A DNA stretch of 64,000 bases from positions 196,023,148 to 196,087,147 of the forward strand of contig CM071598.1 of assembly GCA_036435485.1 (NCBI GenBank), written 5' to 3'. This DNA comes from Saposhnikovia divaricata. Taxonomy: Eukaryota > Streptophyta > Magnoliopsida > Apiales > Apiaceae. Shown here one piece after another: positions 1-11,281 of this stretch. Each line of letters opens with the position of its first letter. Position 1 is the stretch's first letter. Position numbers and translations under genes: made by a program. The notes under the pieces are model-generated. The model had not been told where the DNA came from. It did not search any database and saw only the letters and a program-made list of their open reading frames with translations.

Positions 1-77
1 TATCATTTTAATATAGAAACAAGTGATGTGACAATTTACTACATGTTTCTAGAGGTTCGACAAATATAGCCAACATC
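1..77. other. AT-rich flank left of the first Tat element
   Basis: Short AT-rich stretch outside the left LTR. The sequence just right of the other LTR (from 23075) is likewise AT-rich, so before the insertion the two flanks were probably one stretch of non-coding DNA. I see no gene in it. Confidence 0.6.
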
Positions 78-82
78 AATAA
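78..82. repeat. Target-site duplication AATAA, left copy
   Basis: AATAA lies directly before the LTR end TGTTGTGG and recurs at 23070-23074 directly after the other LTR. A 5-bp duplication is usual for Gypsy integrases and shows that 83-23069 is one insertion. Confidence 0.9.
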
Positions 83-577
83 TGTTGTGGAATAAAAACT
101 AGGTTGAAAATATTGCGGCTAGGGTTTGTGAGCTTCGTGCTTTAATGGCTGCTTCTGCGTTCGAGACTTAAACGGTCCTCACAGAATGCCTACGTATCTC
201 TGTAAATTAGAGAATCAAGCCAATAAAACGTAGTTCTAGAGTGAGGGGTCAGGCCCTTTATATAGGCTGAGGAGCCTTAGAATTATGGTAGGATTTGGAG
301 ACTTGGTGGGCAAGTCTTTGAGGAATGTTCTAGATCTATTCCTTGTAGGAATCAGTTTCCATATTGAATTGGATGCCTTATTGGATAAGTTTGAAAGGGA
401 TATTATCCTTATCCAACTCTTATTTGCTGAGCTGTTTATTACCCTTAATATTAATTACGAAATTAATATTATATTTAGGGTTTTGGGCCCAGCTGGTGGG
501 CCCCACGTTTGGACTATTCTCGGCCCAATTAATGCCACATTAAATGTGTCTTTGGGGCTTATTTTCAGCCCATATCA
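83..577 (-). repeat. 3' LTR of element 1
   Basis: 495 bp, matching 22575-23069 base for base as far as I can read. On the minus strand it starts TGATATGGG and ends CCACAACA, the usual TG...CA ends. A TATA box (TATATAAA on the minus strand) lies at 257-264. The open frame at 285-620 on the plus strand lies almost wholly in the LTR and is duplicated in the other LTR; it is not a gene. Confidence 0.95.
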
Positions 578-590
578 TTTGCCCCCCAAC
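578..590 (-). other. Polypurine tract of element 1
   Basis: On the minus strand this reads GTTGGGGGGCAAA and directly abuts the 3' LTR start TGATATGG. This is the expected plus-strand primer for reverse transcription. Confidence 0.85.
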
Positions 591-904
591 TTCTTAGGAA
601 AACTGATCAGGTTTTCGTAGAAGTTATATTTGCCTTAATCGAGACTCGAGGTCGTTTTTATCCCTTACCTGGGACTTCTTAATTTTCCTACCCTTATATG
701 GGAGTTTTGGTTTACACTAGTGTTTCACGAGTATCGTCTTGATTCTAAAGTGTGGAGCGACCTACACATTTACGACGATTTGCCTTATTCGAGGCTTTAA
801 TTTGTGCTTGCTTTTAGCAATTTCGGCACCTTCATAGAGTTTTTATGCATTATTAGCATAAATTATTGCTCAACTTGTCAAGAAAATATTTCTATAATTT
901 TCCC

Positions 905-1217
905 GTATTTTTCTGTACTTTTCCTAGTATTTTAGGAATTTTTATATACCAACAGGTATTTTTCGTAATATTTCCTAATAATTTAGGAATTTTTATATAC
1001 CAACAGATATTTTTCGTAATTTTTCCTAATAATTTAGGAATTTTTATATACCAACAGGTATTTTTCGTAATTTTTCCTAATAATTTAGGAATTTTTATAT
1101 ACCAACAGGTATTTTTCGTAATTTTTCCTAATAATTTAGGAATTTTTATATACCAACAGGTATTTTTCGTAATTTTTCCTAATAATTTAGGAATTTTTAT
1201 ATACCAACAGGTATTTT
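905..1217. repeat. 51-bp tandem array in the 3' region of element 1
   Basis: The marker CAACAG recurs at 950, 1001, 1052, 1103, 1154 and 1205, an exact 51-bp period over about six AT-rich units. Because 51 is a multiple of three, a plus-strand frame (866-1327) runs through as 17-residue repeats, but I judge that frame to be a by-product of the period. Variable tandem repeats between pol and the 3' LTR are known in Tat-lineage elements. Confidence 0.92.
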
Positions 1218-1299
1218 TATTATTTTTTGGGAATTATTTTTCAATTTCCCAACATTTTTTTAAAATTTTTAAAGGAAAAAGTCATCCTGGCAAGAAATG

Positions 1300-1886
1300 C
1301 CTCCTGGGCGTGGGTACCCCCGCCTAGGAGACACCCTCCTTAGGCACGCCTAGGGGGTTTGGTCTCCTGGGCGTGGGTGATCTTTCTCCCTGGAAATGCT
1401 TCCTGGGCGTGGGTACCCCCGCCTAGGAGACACCTTCCTTAGGCACGCCTAGGGGGTTTGGTCTCCTGGGCGTGGGTATGCCCTTCTTTAAGGAAAGTCG
1501 AGCTAGGCGTGGGTACCCCCGCCAAGGAGACATTTTCCTTAGGCACGCCTAGGAAGTTTGGTCTCCTGGGCGTGGGTATACCCTTCTTTAAAGAAAATCG
1601 AGCTGGGCGTGGGTACCCCCGCCAAGGAGACACCTTCCTTAGGCACGCCTAGGAGGTTTGGTCTCCTGGGCGTGGGTATAGCCTTCTTTAAGGAAAGTCG
1701 AGCTAGGCGTGGGTACCCCCGCCAAGGAGACACCTTCCTTAGGCACGCCTAGGAGGTTTGGTCTCCTGGGCGTGGGTATAGCCTTCTTTAAGGAAAGTCG
1801 AGCTAGGCGTGGGTACCCCCGCCAAGGAGACACCTTCCTTAGGCACGCCTAGGAGGTTTGGTCTCCTGGGCGTGGGTATAGCCTTT
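1300..1886. repeat. 100-bp GC-rich tandem array in the 3' region of element 1
   Basis: The motif GCGTGGGTACCCC starts at 1308, 1407, 1507, 1607, 1707 and 1807: six units with a 99-100 bp period, plus a partial unit ending near 1886. It is much richer in GC than its surroundings. Each unit can fold: CCCCCGCCAAGGAGAC (1716-1731) faces GTCTCCTGGGCGTGGG (1761-1776), pairing at 14 of 16 positions. The array ends about 180 bp before the TATA box of the antisense gene. The 64-codon frames on both strands here only reflect the repeat. Confidence 0.93.
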
Positions 1887-2068
1887 TAATTGGGCTTCCT
1901 GCCTTTAAATTCTAACGGAATTTTATCCTATTTTCTAAAAATGTCGTAGAACATTCTAGAATTATCTCAAAATTTGAATTTCATGGGCTTCCCGCCTATT
2001 CAAAGGCCCAGTCACCTGTTGACAGCCCATTTACTGGATATAACCGGTTGAATGACCAACCATGAACT

Positions 2069-2076
2069 CTATAAAA
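2069..2076 (+). promoter_or_regulatory. TATA box of the antisense gene in element 1
   Basis: TATAAAAG, followed about 30 bp later by a pyrimidine-rich stretch (CTCATTTCTCATTTCAC) suitable for transcription start. It lies 229 bp before the first good ATG (2305). It faces the plus strand, opposite to gag-pol, so the antisense gene seems to have its own promoter, separate from the LTR. Confidence 0.6.
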
Positions 2077-2304
2077 GAGTAGTGTGCATCCCTCATTTCT
2101 CATTTCACTATTCAGCAAAATTATCATTCCCTTATCACAAATATTTTTCAAAAAAGCTCTGCTAGGGTTCTGTCGTGAGGCGATTTCCGGCGTCTTTGCT
2201 CCGCCCTATTTTCCAGTTTCTGTTTGAAGATCGTTGAATCTTCATCTTCTTCAACCTCCTTTTTCAACTTTTCTGGGTTTCAAGCTTTCAAGGGAAGCAT
2301 ATCA

Positions 2305-4141
2305 ATGGAGGATTCTAGCTCTTCAGGCCAGTCACAACTCGCTAACACTTCCACCACCGCTCCACGGCTTTCAAGGGGTAAGAACCCTAAAACATCTCTT
2401 GTCCATGCCAGTGTTTTTTCCCTTAGAGATCTTTTAAATGAGTTTGGCCAAGCTTTTCCAAACATGCTTCATTTAGATGCTTATGAATATAAATCGAAAT
2501 ATAAACAACATAGGGTAGACATTTTAGCCCAACTTTTTCATATTAATGGGCCTTATAGGGCCGTTGCTCCGGCCTCAAACGAAAGGGCTTGTCACCCAAA
2601 GCCTGGGGCCATTAGGATTTATAAAGAAACTTTTTATGCTGGTTTTCGCCTTCCTCCTCCTCCCTTTGTTTACCGTCTTTTGGCCGAAGCCCGGGTTTGT
2701 CCAACCCAACTTATGCCAAATGCATGGCGTTTTATTTATTGTTTCTTGGTCCAATGTAAGAAACATGGGATTGAGCCCAGTATATCTGTTTTTCGATATC
2801 TATTCAAATTTGTCAATTCTTCTGATAATTCGGGCTGGGTCAAAATCCAACACCGTTCCTTGGCCCGTTCTTGTTTTGTTTCGGATTCCGCCCCTGATTC
2901 CCTTCCTAATTGGAAAAGGGAATGGTTTTATATCTTTTTGGATGGGGATGACTGGGACAACTATTTTCGGCCCAACTTCTGCAGAGCCGTTGATGGGCCT
3001 GTTAGGAGTTTAAAATTGGGCGTGGAAGAAGAGGCCGCCATAACTTTGTTAACATCGGATAATTTGCATCAATGTGCAAATTTGATTTCTGAAGATTCGC
3101 TGCAGGCCCATGGGCTAAGCGATTTGGGCCCTGAGGGTAATTCTCACCTCTTGCTTTGTTAACATTTTATGCTAGATATAATTTTCTAACTTTCTTATAA
3201 TCATTTTGCAGCCAAAACTGCTCTGGGAGCGATTTTTAGGCAGAGGGAGACTGCTGCCACAGCTAGGGTGGTAACAGAGAACCCTAGGGCCAAAAGGGCC
3301 AGGACAGATGAGGCTTCTCCCGCGGTGGAGCGTGTTCCTGCTTTTCTTCAGGAAAAGCCTGTTCCTATTGAGGAAGACCTTACTCCCTTTACAGTGGGAT
3401 GGGGTTTATGCAATAGGGACACAGCTGTAGGTGACTCCAGGGCTGCAGCTGAGTGGTCCAGGAGCGTGGTTACTCCACGGGACAGGGTCCACATTGTGGA
3501 GTCCTCTGATGACTTGCAGATTGAGCTTCTCGGGGCTCAAGCTGTTGCTTCGGTAATTTCTTATTCAACTTCTTTAATTTAATTGCATTTACTTTTCCCT
3601 TATTTACTTGTTTCCTTTGCAGATGAACGCCTACCTTCAGGCCGCTGTTCATAACCTGAAGGAGGTGCGTGCTGAAAAGACCATTGCTGAGAGGGATAGA
3701 GACAGATACTTTGATGCCTCTGAGGCAAACTTTGCTCGTTTTAGGGAGGTGGAGAAGGAGCTGGCTGCTGAGAAGGAGAAGAACAGGAAGCTTCAGCTGG
3801 AGGTGCAGCAGAACAGGGAACACATCATTGCTGATTACAAGGCTTCTAAGGACTTTCAAGATGTCCTGAATGCCGAGTATGATGCAAACTTTCCTGGCAC
3901 CTTCAAGGAGTGTTGGGAGGGGATCATCGAGGAGCTGAGTGGGAAGATCGAGGGGGTATCCTTGGAGAAGTTCCCGGTACCTGCTATCCCTGGATTGACA
4001 GATACCTTGGAGATCGCTACAGAGACAGCAGTGGATGGGGACTCTCAGCCCACTCAGGATCCACCTTCTTCTCCTGGGGTAGAGACAGCAGATCCTTCTT
4101 CCACTCAGGGAGATGTAGTTATTGAGGACTTAGATGAGTAG
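2305..4141 (+). CDS. Spliced antisense accessory gene of element 1 (gypsy-type transposon domain plus coiled coil)
   Basis: Three exons fit: 2305-3136, 3212-3552 and 3623-4141, separated by GT-AG introns of 75 and 70 bp with pyrimidine-rich acceptors (ATTTTGCAG, CCTTTGCAG). The phases match (1, then 0) and the joined frame of about 563 codons has no stop. The frame is open further upstream, but 2305 is its first ATG. Roughly residues 55-215 resemble the plant putative gypsy-type transposon domain (Pfam Transposase_28), with PTQLMPNAWRFI and WKREWFYIF. A basic AKRAR stretch follows near residue 300, then a charged coiled coil at about 400-455 and an acidic tail ending EDLDE. It is convergent with pol, 405 bp away. 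Antisense extra genes have been described in Tat elements. Function unknown. Confidence 0.72.
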
Positions 4142-4546
4142 ATGGCCCTGCGTGGCTTATTTCTGTTTGTTTTTATTTATTCTGAACTTTTGCCCTTCGG
4201 GGCTTATGACATAACTTATTTATGCAGTAGTTCCTTTTGTTTCCATGTTCTCATTTTTTGCTTATAGTTCGTTAAACTTTAGAATTTCTCAAGTACTTGG
4301 CCTCCTGGCTGGTACTAAACTGACAAGTTAGTTCAACGTCTGCCTTTCGTGTTTATTTTAACAAAGAGAAATAACTCATAAAGAAAACAGTATAAATTCC
4401 ATTATGCTGTCAATGGATATCAATATAATGGGTTCAACCCTACGTAAATATTCTATCTTCTACTGGGAGCAACATGCTCTAAAATGGTTTCATTCGAACC
4501 TTATTCCTAATAAGTAGATAAAAGTCCAAGCCTTTGTCAAAAGAAC
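4142..4546. other. Convergent spacer between the antisense gene and pol
   Basis: 405 AT-rich bases between two facing stop codons. It should hold the 3' ends of both transcripts, but I cannot pick a definite polyadenylation signal. No gene is seen. Confidence 0.6.
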
Positions 4547-7500
4547 TTAGATATAATAAACTTTGAGGTTCACAGCATGCCAAGTTCGGGGCACCTCAAC
4601 CCCGTCCAAGGTTTCTAACTTGTAGGATCCTTGCCCTAACACCTTTCTGACTAGATATGGTCCTTCCCAGTTTGGTGCTAACTTTCCTTTCTGGCCAACT
4701 CCTGAGGCTTCAATCTTCCTTAAAACCATGTCACCTTGTCGAAAGAATCTTTCTTTAACTCTCTGGTTGTAGTGAAAAGATGCTCTCTTCTGATATTCAG
4801 CATTCTTCGCATTAGCTCCATCTCTAACCTCATCAATTAAGTCAAGGGCAAGTCTCATTCCTTCGTCATTAGTTTCTGGCTCATATGCCTCAACTCGAGG
4901 TGATGCTTGCATGATCTCTAAAGGCACAACTGCCTCGGCTCCATAAGCCAGCAAAAATGGGGTTGCTCCAGTCGTTACCTTACAAGTGGTACGATATGCC
5001 CAAAGTATGGGCAACAATTCATCTACCCAAGTATTCCTAGAGCGTTCGACCCTCTTTTTCAGTCCATCAAGGATAATTCGATTAGCTACCTCAGCTTGCC
5101 CATTGGCTTGAGGGTGTGCCACCGAGGTAAAACGGAGCTCAATCGCATCCTCTTCACAATACTTCTTAAACTCCTCATTATTGAATTGTGTCCCATTGTC
5201 TGTCACAAGGATTCGTGGGATTCCGTATCTGCAGATGATGTTCTCCCAAAAGAACTGGGAAACTTGCTTGGTGGTTATCTTGGCCAGGGGTTTAGCCTCA
5301 ATCCACTTAGTGAAGTAATCAATTGCCACTATTAGGAATTTCCTCTGTGCTGAAGCCATGGGAAAGGGTCCAAGTATATCCATCCCCCACATTGCAAATG
5401 GAATGGGAGAGTTAATCGAGGTCAACATCTCAGGCGGTTGCCTCACAATTGGGGCATGCTTCTGGCATCTCTCACATCTCTTGACATAGTTTTGTGCATC
5501 AGCCAACATCTCCGGCCAATAAAACCCTAAACGAATTATCTTGTGAGCTAGGGCTCTGCCCCCCAAGTGTTGCCCACAGATCCCTTCATGAACTTCTTCC
5601 AATGCTTCTCTTGCCTCTTGAGGCCTTAAACATTTCAAGTATGGAATGACAAACGACCTCTTATACAAGATGCCTTCAATCAAAGTGTATCTCAATGCTC
5701 TTACTGAAAGTTTTCGTGCCTCCAAGGCATTGTCTGGGAGCCATCCGGTCTCAAGGTGTGCCTTGATAGGGTCTATCCAAGAGCCTCCTATATCGATTGG
5801 TGCCAATAACTTTGAATTAACGGTCGGGGCCTTCAAGACCTGAAAATAGACACTCCCAGCATAATTCTCTATCTCGGAAGAAGCAAATTTAGATAGGGCA
5901 TCGGCCTTAACGTTTTCCTCTCTTGGAATGTGCTCAACACAGCACTCCTCAAACTGGGACATAACAGCCTTTACTACTCTCAAGTATTTTGCCATAGTCT
6001 CATCCTTAGCCTCGAATTCACCATTTACTTGTGCTACCACAAGCCTTGAATCTCCACAAACTTTGAGATTCTTGACCCTCATAATTCTGGCCAAGCCCAA
6101 ACCAGCTATCAATGCCTCATATTCCGCCTCGTTGTTGGTAGTAGGGAAATCCAACTTTAAAGCGTACTCGACTGTGAACCCATCGGGGCTTTGCAAAACC
6201 AAACCTGCACCACTAGATTTTGTTTTTGATGCTCCATCAAAATAGAGCACCCAATATTCCTTCAGATCGGGTGTAAGTTTCTCTTCTTTTTCCTCTTGCC
6301 CAGGGGTAGTCATTATCTCTTGCCCCCCGACTTCTTGGTTGTTAATGGTACATTCAACCACGAAGTCAGCTAATGCCTGAGCTTTGATAGCTGTCCGAGG
6401 CTTGTATGTGATGTCAAACTCTCCTAACTCAATCGCCCATTTGATTAGCCTTCCACTGGCCTTAGGGCTATGCAATATGTTCCTCAATTGCTGGTTTGTC
6501 AGAACTTGAATCTTATGTGCCTGAAAGTAAGGCCGCAGCTTTCTTGAGGCAGTTACTAATGCCAAAGCAAACTTTTCTATGGGTGAGTAATTCAACTCAG
6601 CCCCATGCAACACTTTGCTCACATAGTAGATAGGTTTCTGGACCTTTTCCTCTTCCCGAATAAGGACAGCACTCAGGGCTTGTTCGGATACCGCCAGGTA
6701 TAAACTAAGAATCTCCCCAGGACTTGGTTTGGTCAACAACGGGGCTTCAACCATGTACTTCTTCAGTTGCTCAAAGGCCTCTTGGCTTTCAGGTGTCCAC
6801 TCAAAATTTTTCACCTTTTTTAACGCTTGGAAGAAAGGTAAGCATTTGTCCCCAGACTTGGAGATAAATCTTCCTAAAGCTGCAACTCGACCTGTCAACC
6901 TCTGCACATCTCTTATAGAGCGTGGTGGCTCCATGTCTAAAATCGCCTTGATCTTATCAGGATTGGCCTCAATGCCTCTTTTTGAAACCATCAGCCCTAA
7001 AAACTTCCCAGATCCAACGCCAAAAGCACACTTGGCGGGATTCAACATCATCTTATGGTGCCTCAGCACTTCAAATGCCTCTCCGAGGTGCTTGATATGA
7101 TCAGCCTTAAGTAGGCTCTTGACTAACATGTCATCAACATATACCTCCATGGTTTTTCCAATCAGATGGGCGAATATCTTATTCACCAATCGTTGGTAAG
7201 TAGCTCCTGCATTCTTTAGACCAAAAGCCATGACAAGATAACAGAAGACACCAAAGTCAGTTATGAAAGATACCTTAGGTATGTCATCCTCGTGCATCTT
7301 AATCTGATTGTAGCTGCTGAATCCATCCATGAAGCTTAACATCTCATGTCCAGCTGTGGCATCTATCAACATATCAATCCTCGGTAGGGGAAAACAATCT
7401 TTTGGGCATGCATCATTCAGGTCAGTGAAGTCTATACACATTCTCCACTTCCCATTTGCTTTCTTGACCATGACTGGGTTCGCTAACCATTCAGGAAACT

Positions 7501-8012
7501 GAATCTCTTCAATAAAACCAGCTTCCAAGAGCTTATTCACTTCTTGCCTAATGGCCTCTTGCCTCTCCGGAGCAAAGTTTCTCTTCTTCTGCTTTATTGT
7601 CTTCCTTTTGGGATCAACATTTAACCTATGAGTTATGAGTTGGGGGTCAATCCCTGGCATATCAGCTGCTGTCCAAGCGAACACGTCGCTATTCTTCTGT
7701 AAGAATTCTATTAACTTGCCCTTCAGAGGTTCTTTCAGAGATGCTCCAACATAAGTAACTTTGTCAGGATCATTAGGTTCTAGAGGTACGGGAATCAAAT
7801 CCTCTGCTGGCTTCCCTCTATGCTCTTCATCATCGCGGACATCCATGTCTTCAATCGGAAGGACCTGCCCCCCGACTCCATCGGCCCTTAGTGCGGCCAC
7901 ATAGCAACTTCTCGCCATCTTCTGATCACCCCTTTGTTCTCCGACACCATTCCGTGTTGGAAACTTAATTTTCATATGATAGGAAGAGGCCACAGCCTTA
8001 AACGTATGAAGT
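4547..8012 (-). CDS. Pol of element 1: reverse transcriptase, RNase H, archaeal-like RNase H, integrase
   Basis: An open frame of about 1,150 codons running to the nested insertion. Numbered from the GTG at 7993: reverse transcriptase with YVDDML near residue 284; the native RNase H around 430-545; a second RNase H (FDGAS near 584, EAEYEAL, then ALSKFA near 700) of the archaeal-like type seen in Tat elements; and integrase with an HHCC zinc finger (about 806-845) and the DDE residues in MDILGP (about 869), TDNGTQF (about 931) and GQAEVA (about 964). No chromodomain follows. There is no real start codon: the frame continues in phase from the gag-protease piece on the far side of the nested element. 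Plus-strand frames here are shadows. Confidence 0.93.
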
Positions 8013-8017
8013 CCAGT
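8013..8017. repeat. Target-site duplication CCAGT of the nested element, left copy
   Basis: CCAGT precedes the left LTR and recurs at 20260-20264 after the right LTR. It falls within the protease-reverse transcriptase linker of element 1. Confidence 0.92.
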
Positions 8018-10919
8018 TATAACGCCTTACAAAATCGCGTATTTATAAATATTTATTTAATATTAAATGTGGAATTATATGATGTGAACATTTTTTTTTA
8101 AAGTCAATTGTATGTGATATGGTGTTCATGTGTTTACATGATGAATTGTGTGTGCCGTGTAAGTCTGTGTATTTTTATTTGTATTTTTGAGGATTTAAAT
8201 ATGTTTAAATCATGCATTATTAATCTTCTAGGATTTTTATAAAATCATTGGAGTCGTTTAAAATCACGAAATCTTTTATATTATCATCTTTATGATATTA
8301 ATAAGTTTTTAAATTTTCGGGAGAATTATTTTGGATGTTTAAGTATTTTAAAATGATTTTACGAGTTATATGACATTTAAAGGGTCAAAACTTGTAAAAT
8401 TCATATTTAATTAATTTTTTTATCCGAAAAATATTTTAAAAATATGGGGATGTTTGTAATTTCATAAGGTATATTTTTAAAATTTACTTTTCTTCAAATT
8501 TTGAATAAATTTCGAATTTACAAATGATTTAAATTGATTAAATATTGGTTGTTTTTTTTCAGCATGGTGTAATTCCCGTGTTGCCCTGCCATTATCTTAA
8601 ACCCAGCAGCCAAACAGTCTCTCGATTGTTCTTGATTTTTCTTCAAAATTATTGACTATATCTCTCTTTTAATTTTCCAAACTCTCTCCCATCTCTTTCC
8701 TTTCAAACTCTCTCGAATTTTCCATCTCCCTCTATACTCTCACTCGGTTTCTTTGTAAGCCTGCGGTGGTGGTCAATTGAACTCTCCTCCTCTCTCTTCT
8801 GTTTTGCAACTACCTCTATATTGCAGCATGTATGTATATATCGGTGCTTTGTGTGTGTACAAGCTATGCGCGAGTTGCCTATGCTGTTATGTGGTGATCT
8901 GAGGCGATTGTGTGCGTTTTTGTTGCTGCCATGTGTTGTTTTTGTTGCCCCTGTTCATCACTGTCGTACCATGTGTGTGTACAAAGTTCGTGGTGTATAG
9001 TTGTGTGTGTTTTGGCGTTTGTGGGCAGTGGTGGTGGTCAAGTACGGCAGCTGTGTTGTTTGAAGGGGAGGATGGGATGGAAGTGGTGTGTGATGTGAGT
9101 ATATAGTGTGTATGTATAGCTGAGATCATGGTGTGGTAAATTGGATAAGAAATTTTGGGCGAATTGGTGGTTCTGTTGGGCTGTTGACGCGAGATCGTGG
9201 TGGGCGTACAGTGGTGCTCGTGTGTGTGCTGTGGTGGTGTACATATATATAACCGAGACTATATTGTTGGGTGTGGGCAAGCTTTTGATGGTGTGTGTAA
9301 CCGCCAGGAGAGTGTGTTCGTGGTGTATATGTGAGAGCTGTGCATGTGTGTGTGTGATTAGCAAGTGCGTGTGTAGGTATCCTGCCATGGGTGAGTATGG
9401 GTTCTCCTCCCTGATTCTGTTGAATTTTTATTCGCAAGTCCCTGCTCTATTTTGGTTGTGTTCGAATTCAAAGTAGTGGCATTGCTGTGAATTGTTTGAG
9501 TTGGTAATTGTGCTGTGTATATGTGTTACTCCGTGTACAGTAAAACAAAAAGGGGTTTCTCAATTCCTTAGTAATCGTAGTTTAATTGATCGTTTTGATG
9601 ATGATTAATTGTTGGGTAGCATTTGGAGTTCGAATTGTTCGAATTTGGAGTTATTAAAATTTTGAATTGTTCAATAATTGAATTGTCGTAATTTTGTTTA
9701 AATGTGATAATTGTTGTTTGTTGGTGTCGACTGAATTCCGACTGGTAGTGTTTCTGTACCAAGGGAAGAGGAGGTGATGTCCAATTTTTTTGTTAGAAGC
9801 ATCTAGTAATTTTATGGTAATTTGATAAGAATTATTTGCAAATCGATTTGAGATACGTGTTTATGTGGTTGTCTGGTTGTACTAAATTATTTTATATGTA
9901 TAATCAAAATATGCTATATGTATTAAGTTGTAAAGCGTTGGAGGATGCGTTTGGGTAGAATAGAGTTAGATGGTTAAGATTGTTGGTGTACTAAAGTAGC
10001 ACTTTACCTTTATGTAGGTACGAGTAAGAGGTCGGCTAAGGGCCAGCGCACGACTAGATGGAATCTCGAGAAATGGAATAATTGTCGGAGTGGACGAGTG
10101 TGCTCGGGTAGACATTTACAAGTGATAAAATAAAGACAGACGTGTGATCGAATAAAGAGTAATGTGTAAAGAAGTAAAGACTGACGTGAAGTTACATCAT
10201 GGATCAGTGTTAGGATCGAGAACTTCGTGTACCGAGGCAAGTGTTTTGCTCTTCACTTATCATTCAAGTGATGCAGTTCAATTCCTTTGTTATATGATAG
10301 GATGTGGTCAAGTATATTTAGAAAACGATGTATTTCCTCAATTAGCGTGAAAGCGTTTATTTTCCCCACCTCGATTCAAATACCAATTTTTCAAAGAACC
10401 TTACCAATAGTCTTTTTCCGCATATCATTTTATACATGGAATGTTATTGGGCTCCTCAGTGGAATGCCCTATCTTTTATTTTTCTCGAAAAATGTTTAAG
10501 GGATTTTCTAGGTAGAGAGAATTCGAGTTTTAAAATCCCCATAAATACCTGTTAATGAAATTTATGATTTTTAACATAATTTCTCCAGTGAACCCCTTCT
10601 TGAAATGTTTTCTTCAAACTAATTTGCAATTGATCATCCTGTAATCATTTTTATAAATAGACGTTTAATCTATTTTACTCGCTTACGTTGATTCAAACCT
10701 TACAGTGTGTTATAAAATTTTATTAAATGCGTAGTGCTTGACCATGTCCCTGCTCTAACTTAGAATTTCAATTATTGATAATCTTGTTGCAATTTATAAC
10801 TTTTAATGTTGCCCTAAGTTGATTTTCCTTTTCTTCAAGTTAATGATTTTATGTCCCCAATTATTCATCTAGTTGATACTTATTCGAATTGCCATTCTTG
10901 ATATTCTCCACCCCTGTGT

Positions 10920-11058
10920 GGTATCGAACTTGTCGATATCAGTTGAGAATCTTGGTTGTTCGTTTGCTCCCTGTAGTTTTATCGAACCTGTCGATACCGT
11001 TTGAGATTGTTGTTATATATATTTATCACCCCTTTTATCGTGTCGAACTTGTCGACAC
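10920..11058 (+). repeat. Three short palindromes with compensatory changes in the left LARD LTR
   Basis: TATCGA-ACTTG-TCGATA (from 10922), TATCGA-ACCTG-TCGATA (from 10980) and GTGTCGA-ACTTG-TCGACAC (from 11040) lie about 58-60 bp apart. In the third copy both arms changed together, so pairing is kept. They look like a diverged repeat of about 60 bp whose palindromic core is preserved. Role unknown; a binding site or RNA hairpin is possible. The right LTR has the same set near 19020-19156. Confidence 0.75.
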
Positions 11059-11187
11059 TTATTGATCTTGAATCCTACATTGACTCTTGGATTATGAGTC
11101 ATTATTCATGGAACGTGAGTATTCCAGTTATTGGTTGGTAAAGGTGGTCGATTATTCCGACACCTAGTGTGAACGATTTAGAATTGG

Positions 11188-11281
11188 AATGTTTTTAAAA
11201 TGTGGACCGTGAAGGTCAAATGTTTTTAAAATGTGGACCGTGAAGGTCGAATGTTTTTAAAATGTGGACCGTGAGGGTCGG
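11188..11281 (+). repeat. 31-bp tandem repeat, three copies, in the left LARD LTR
   Basis: The unit contains TTTTTAAAATGTGGACCGTG followed by AAGGTC and is present three times here, against six in the right LTR (19286-19471). The last copy reads GAGGGTC in both LTRs, which anchors the comparison and shows that the extra copies are internal. Confidence 0.92.

Noticed and set aside
285..620. 111-codon frame in the LTR of element 1 (repeated at 22777-23208)
   Set aside because: Lies in LTR sequence and changes its end wherever the LTR stops.
866..1327. 153-codon plus-strand frame with 17-residue repeats
   Set aside because: It exists because the repeat is 51 bp; the composition is AT-driven and no promoter or homology is visible.
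905..1886. CRISPR-like spacing of repeats
   Set aside because: Units repeat over their whole length with no unique spacers, and the DNA is plant nuclear.
5096..7100. Plus-strand frames inside pol of element 1
   Set aside because: Shadows of the conserved minus-strand pol; codon pattern and domains belong to pol.
8887..9476. Overlapping frames in the LARD LTR (also at 16985-17574)
   Set aside because: TG-rich sequence open on both strands, duplicated in the other LTR, with no domain.
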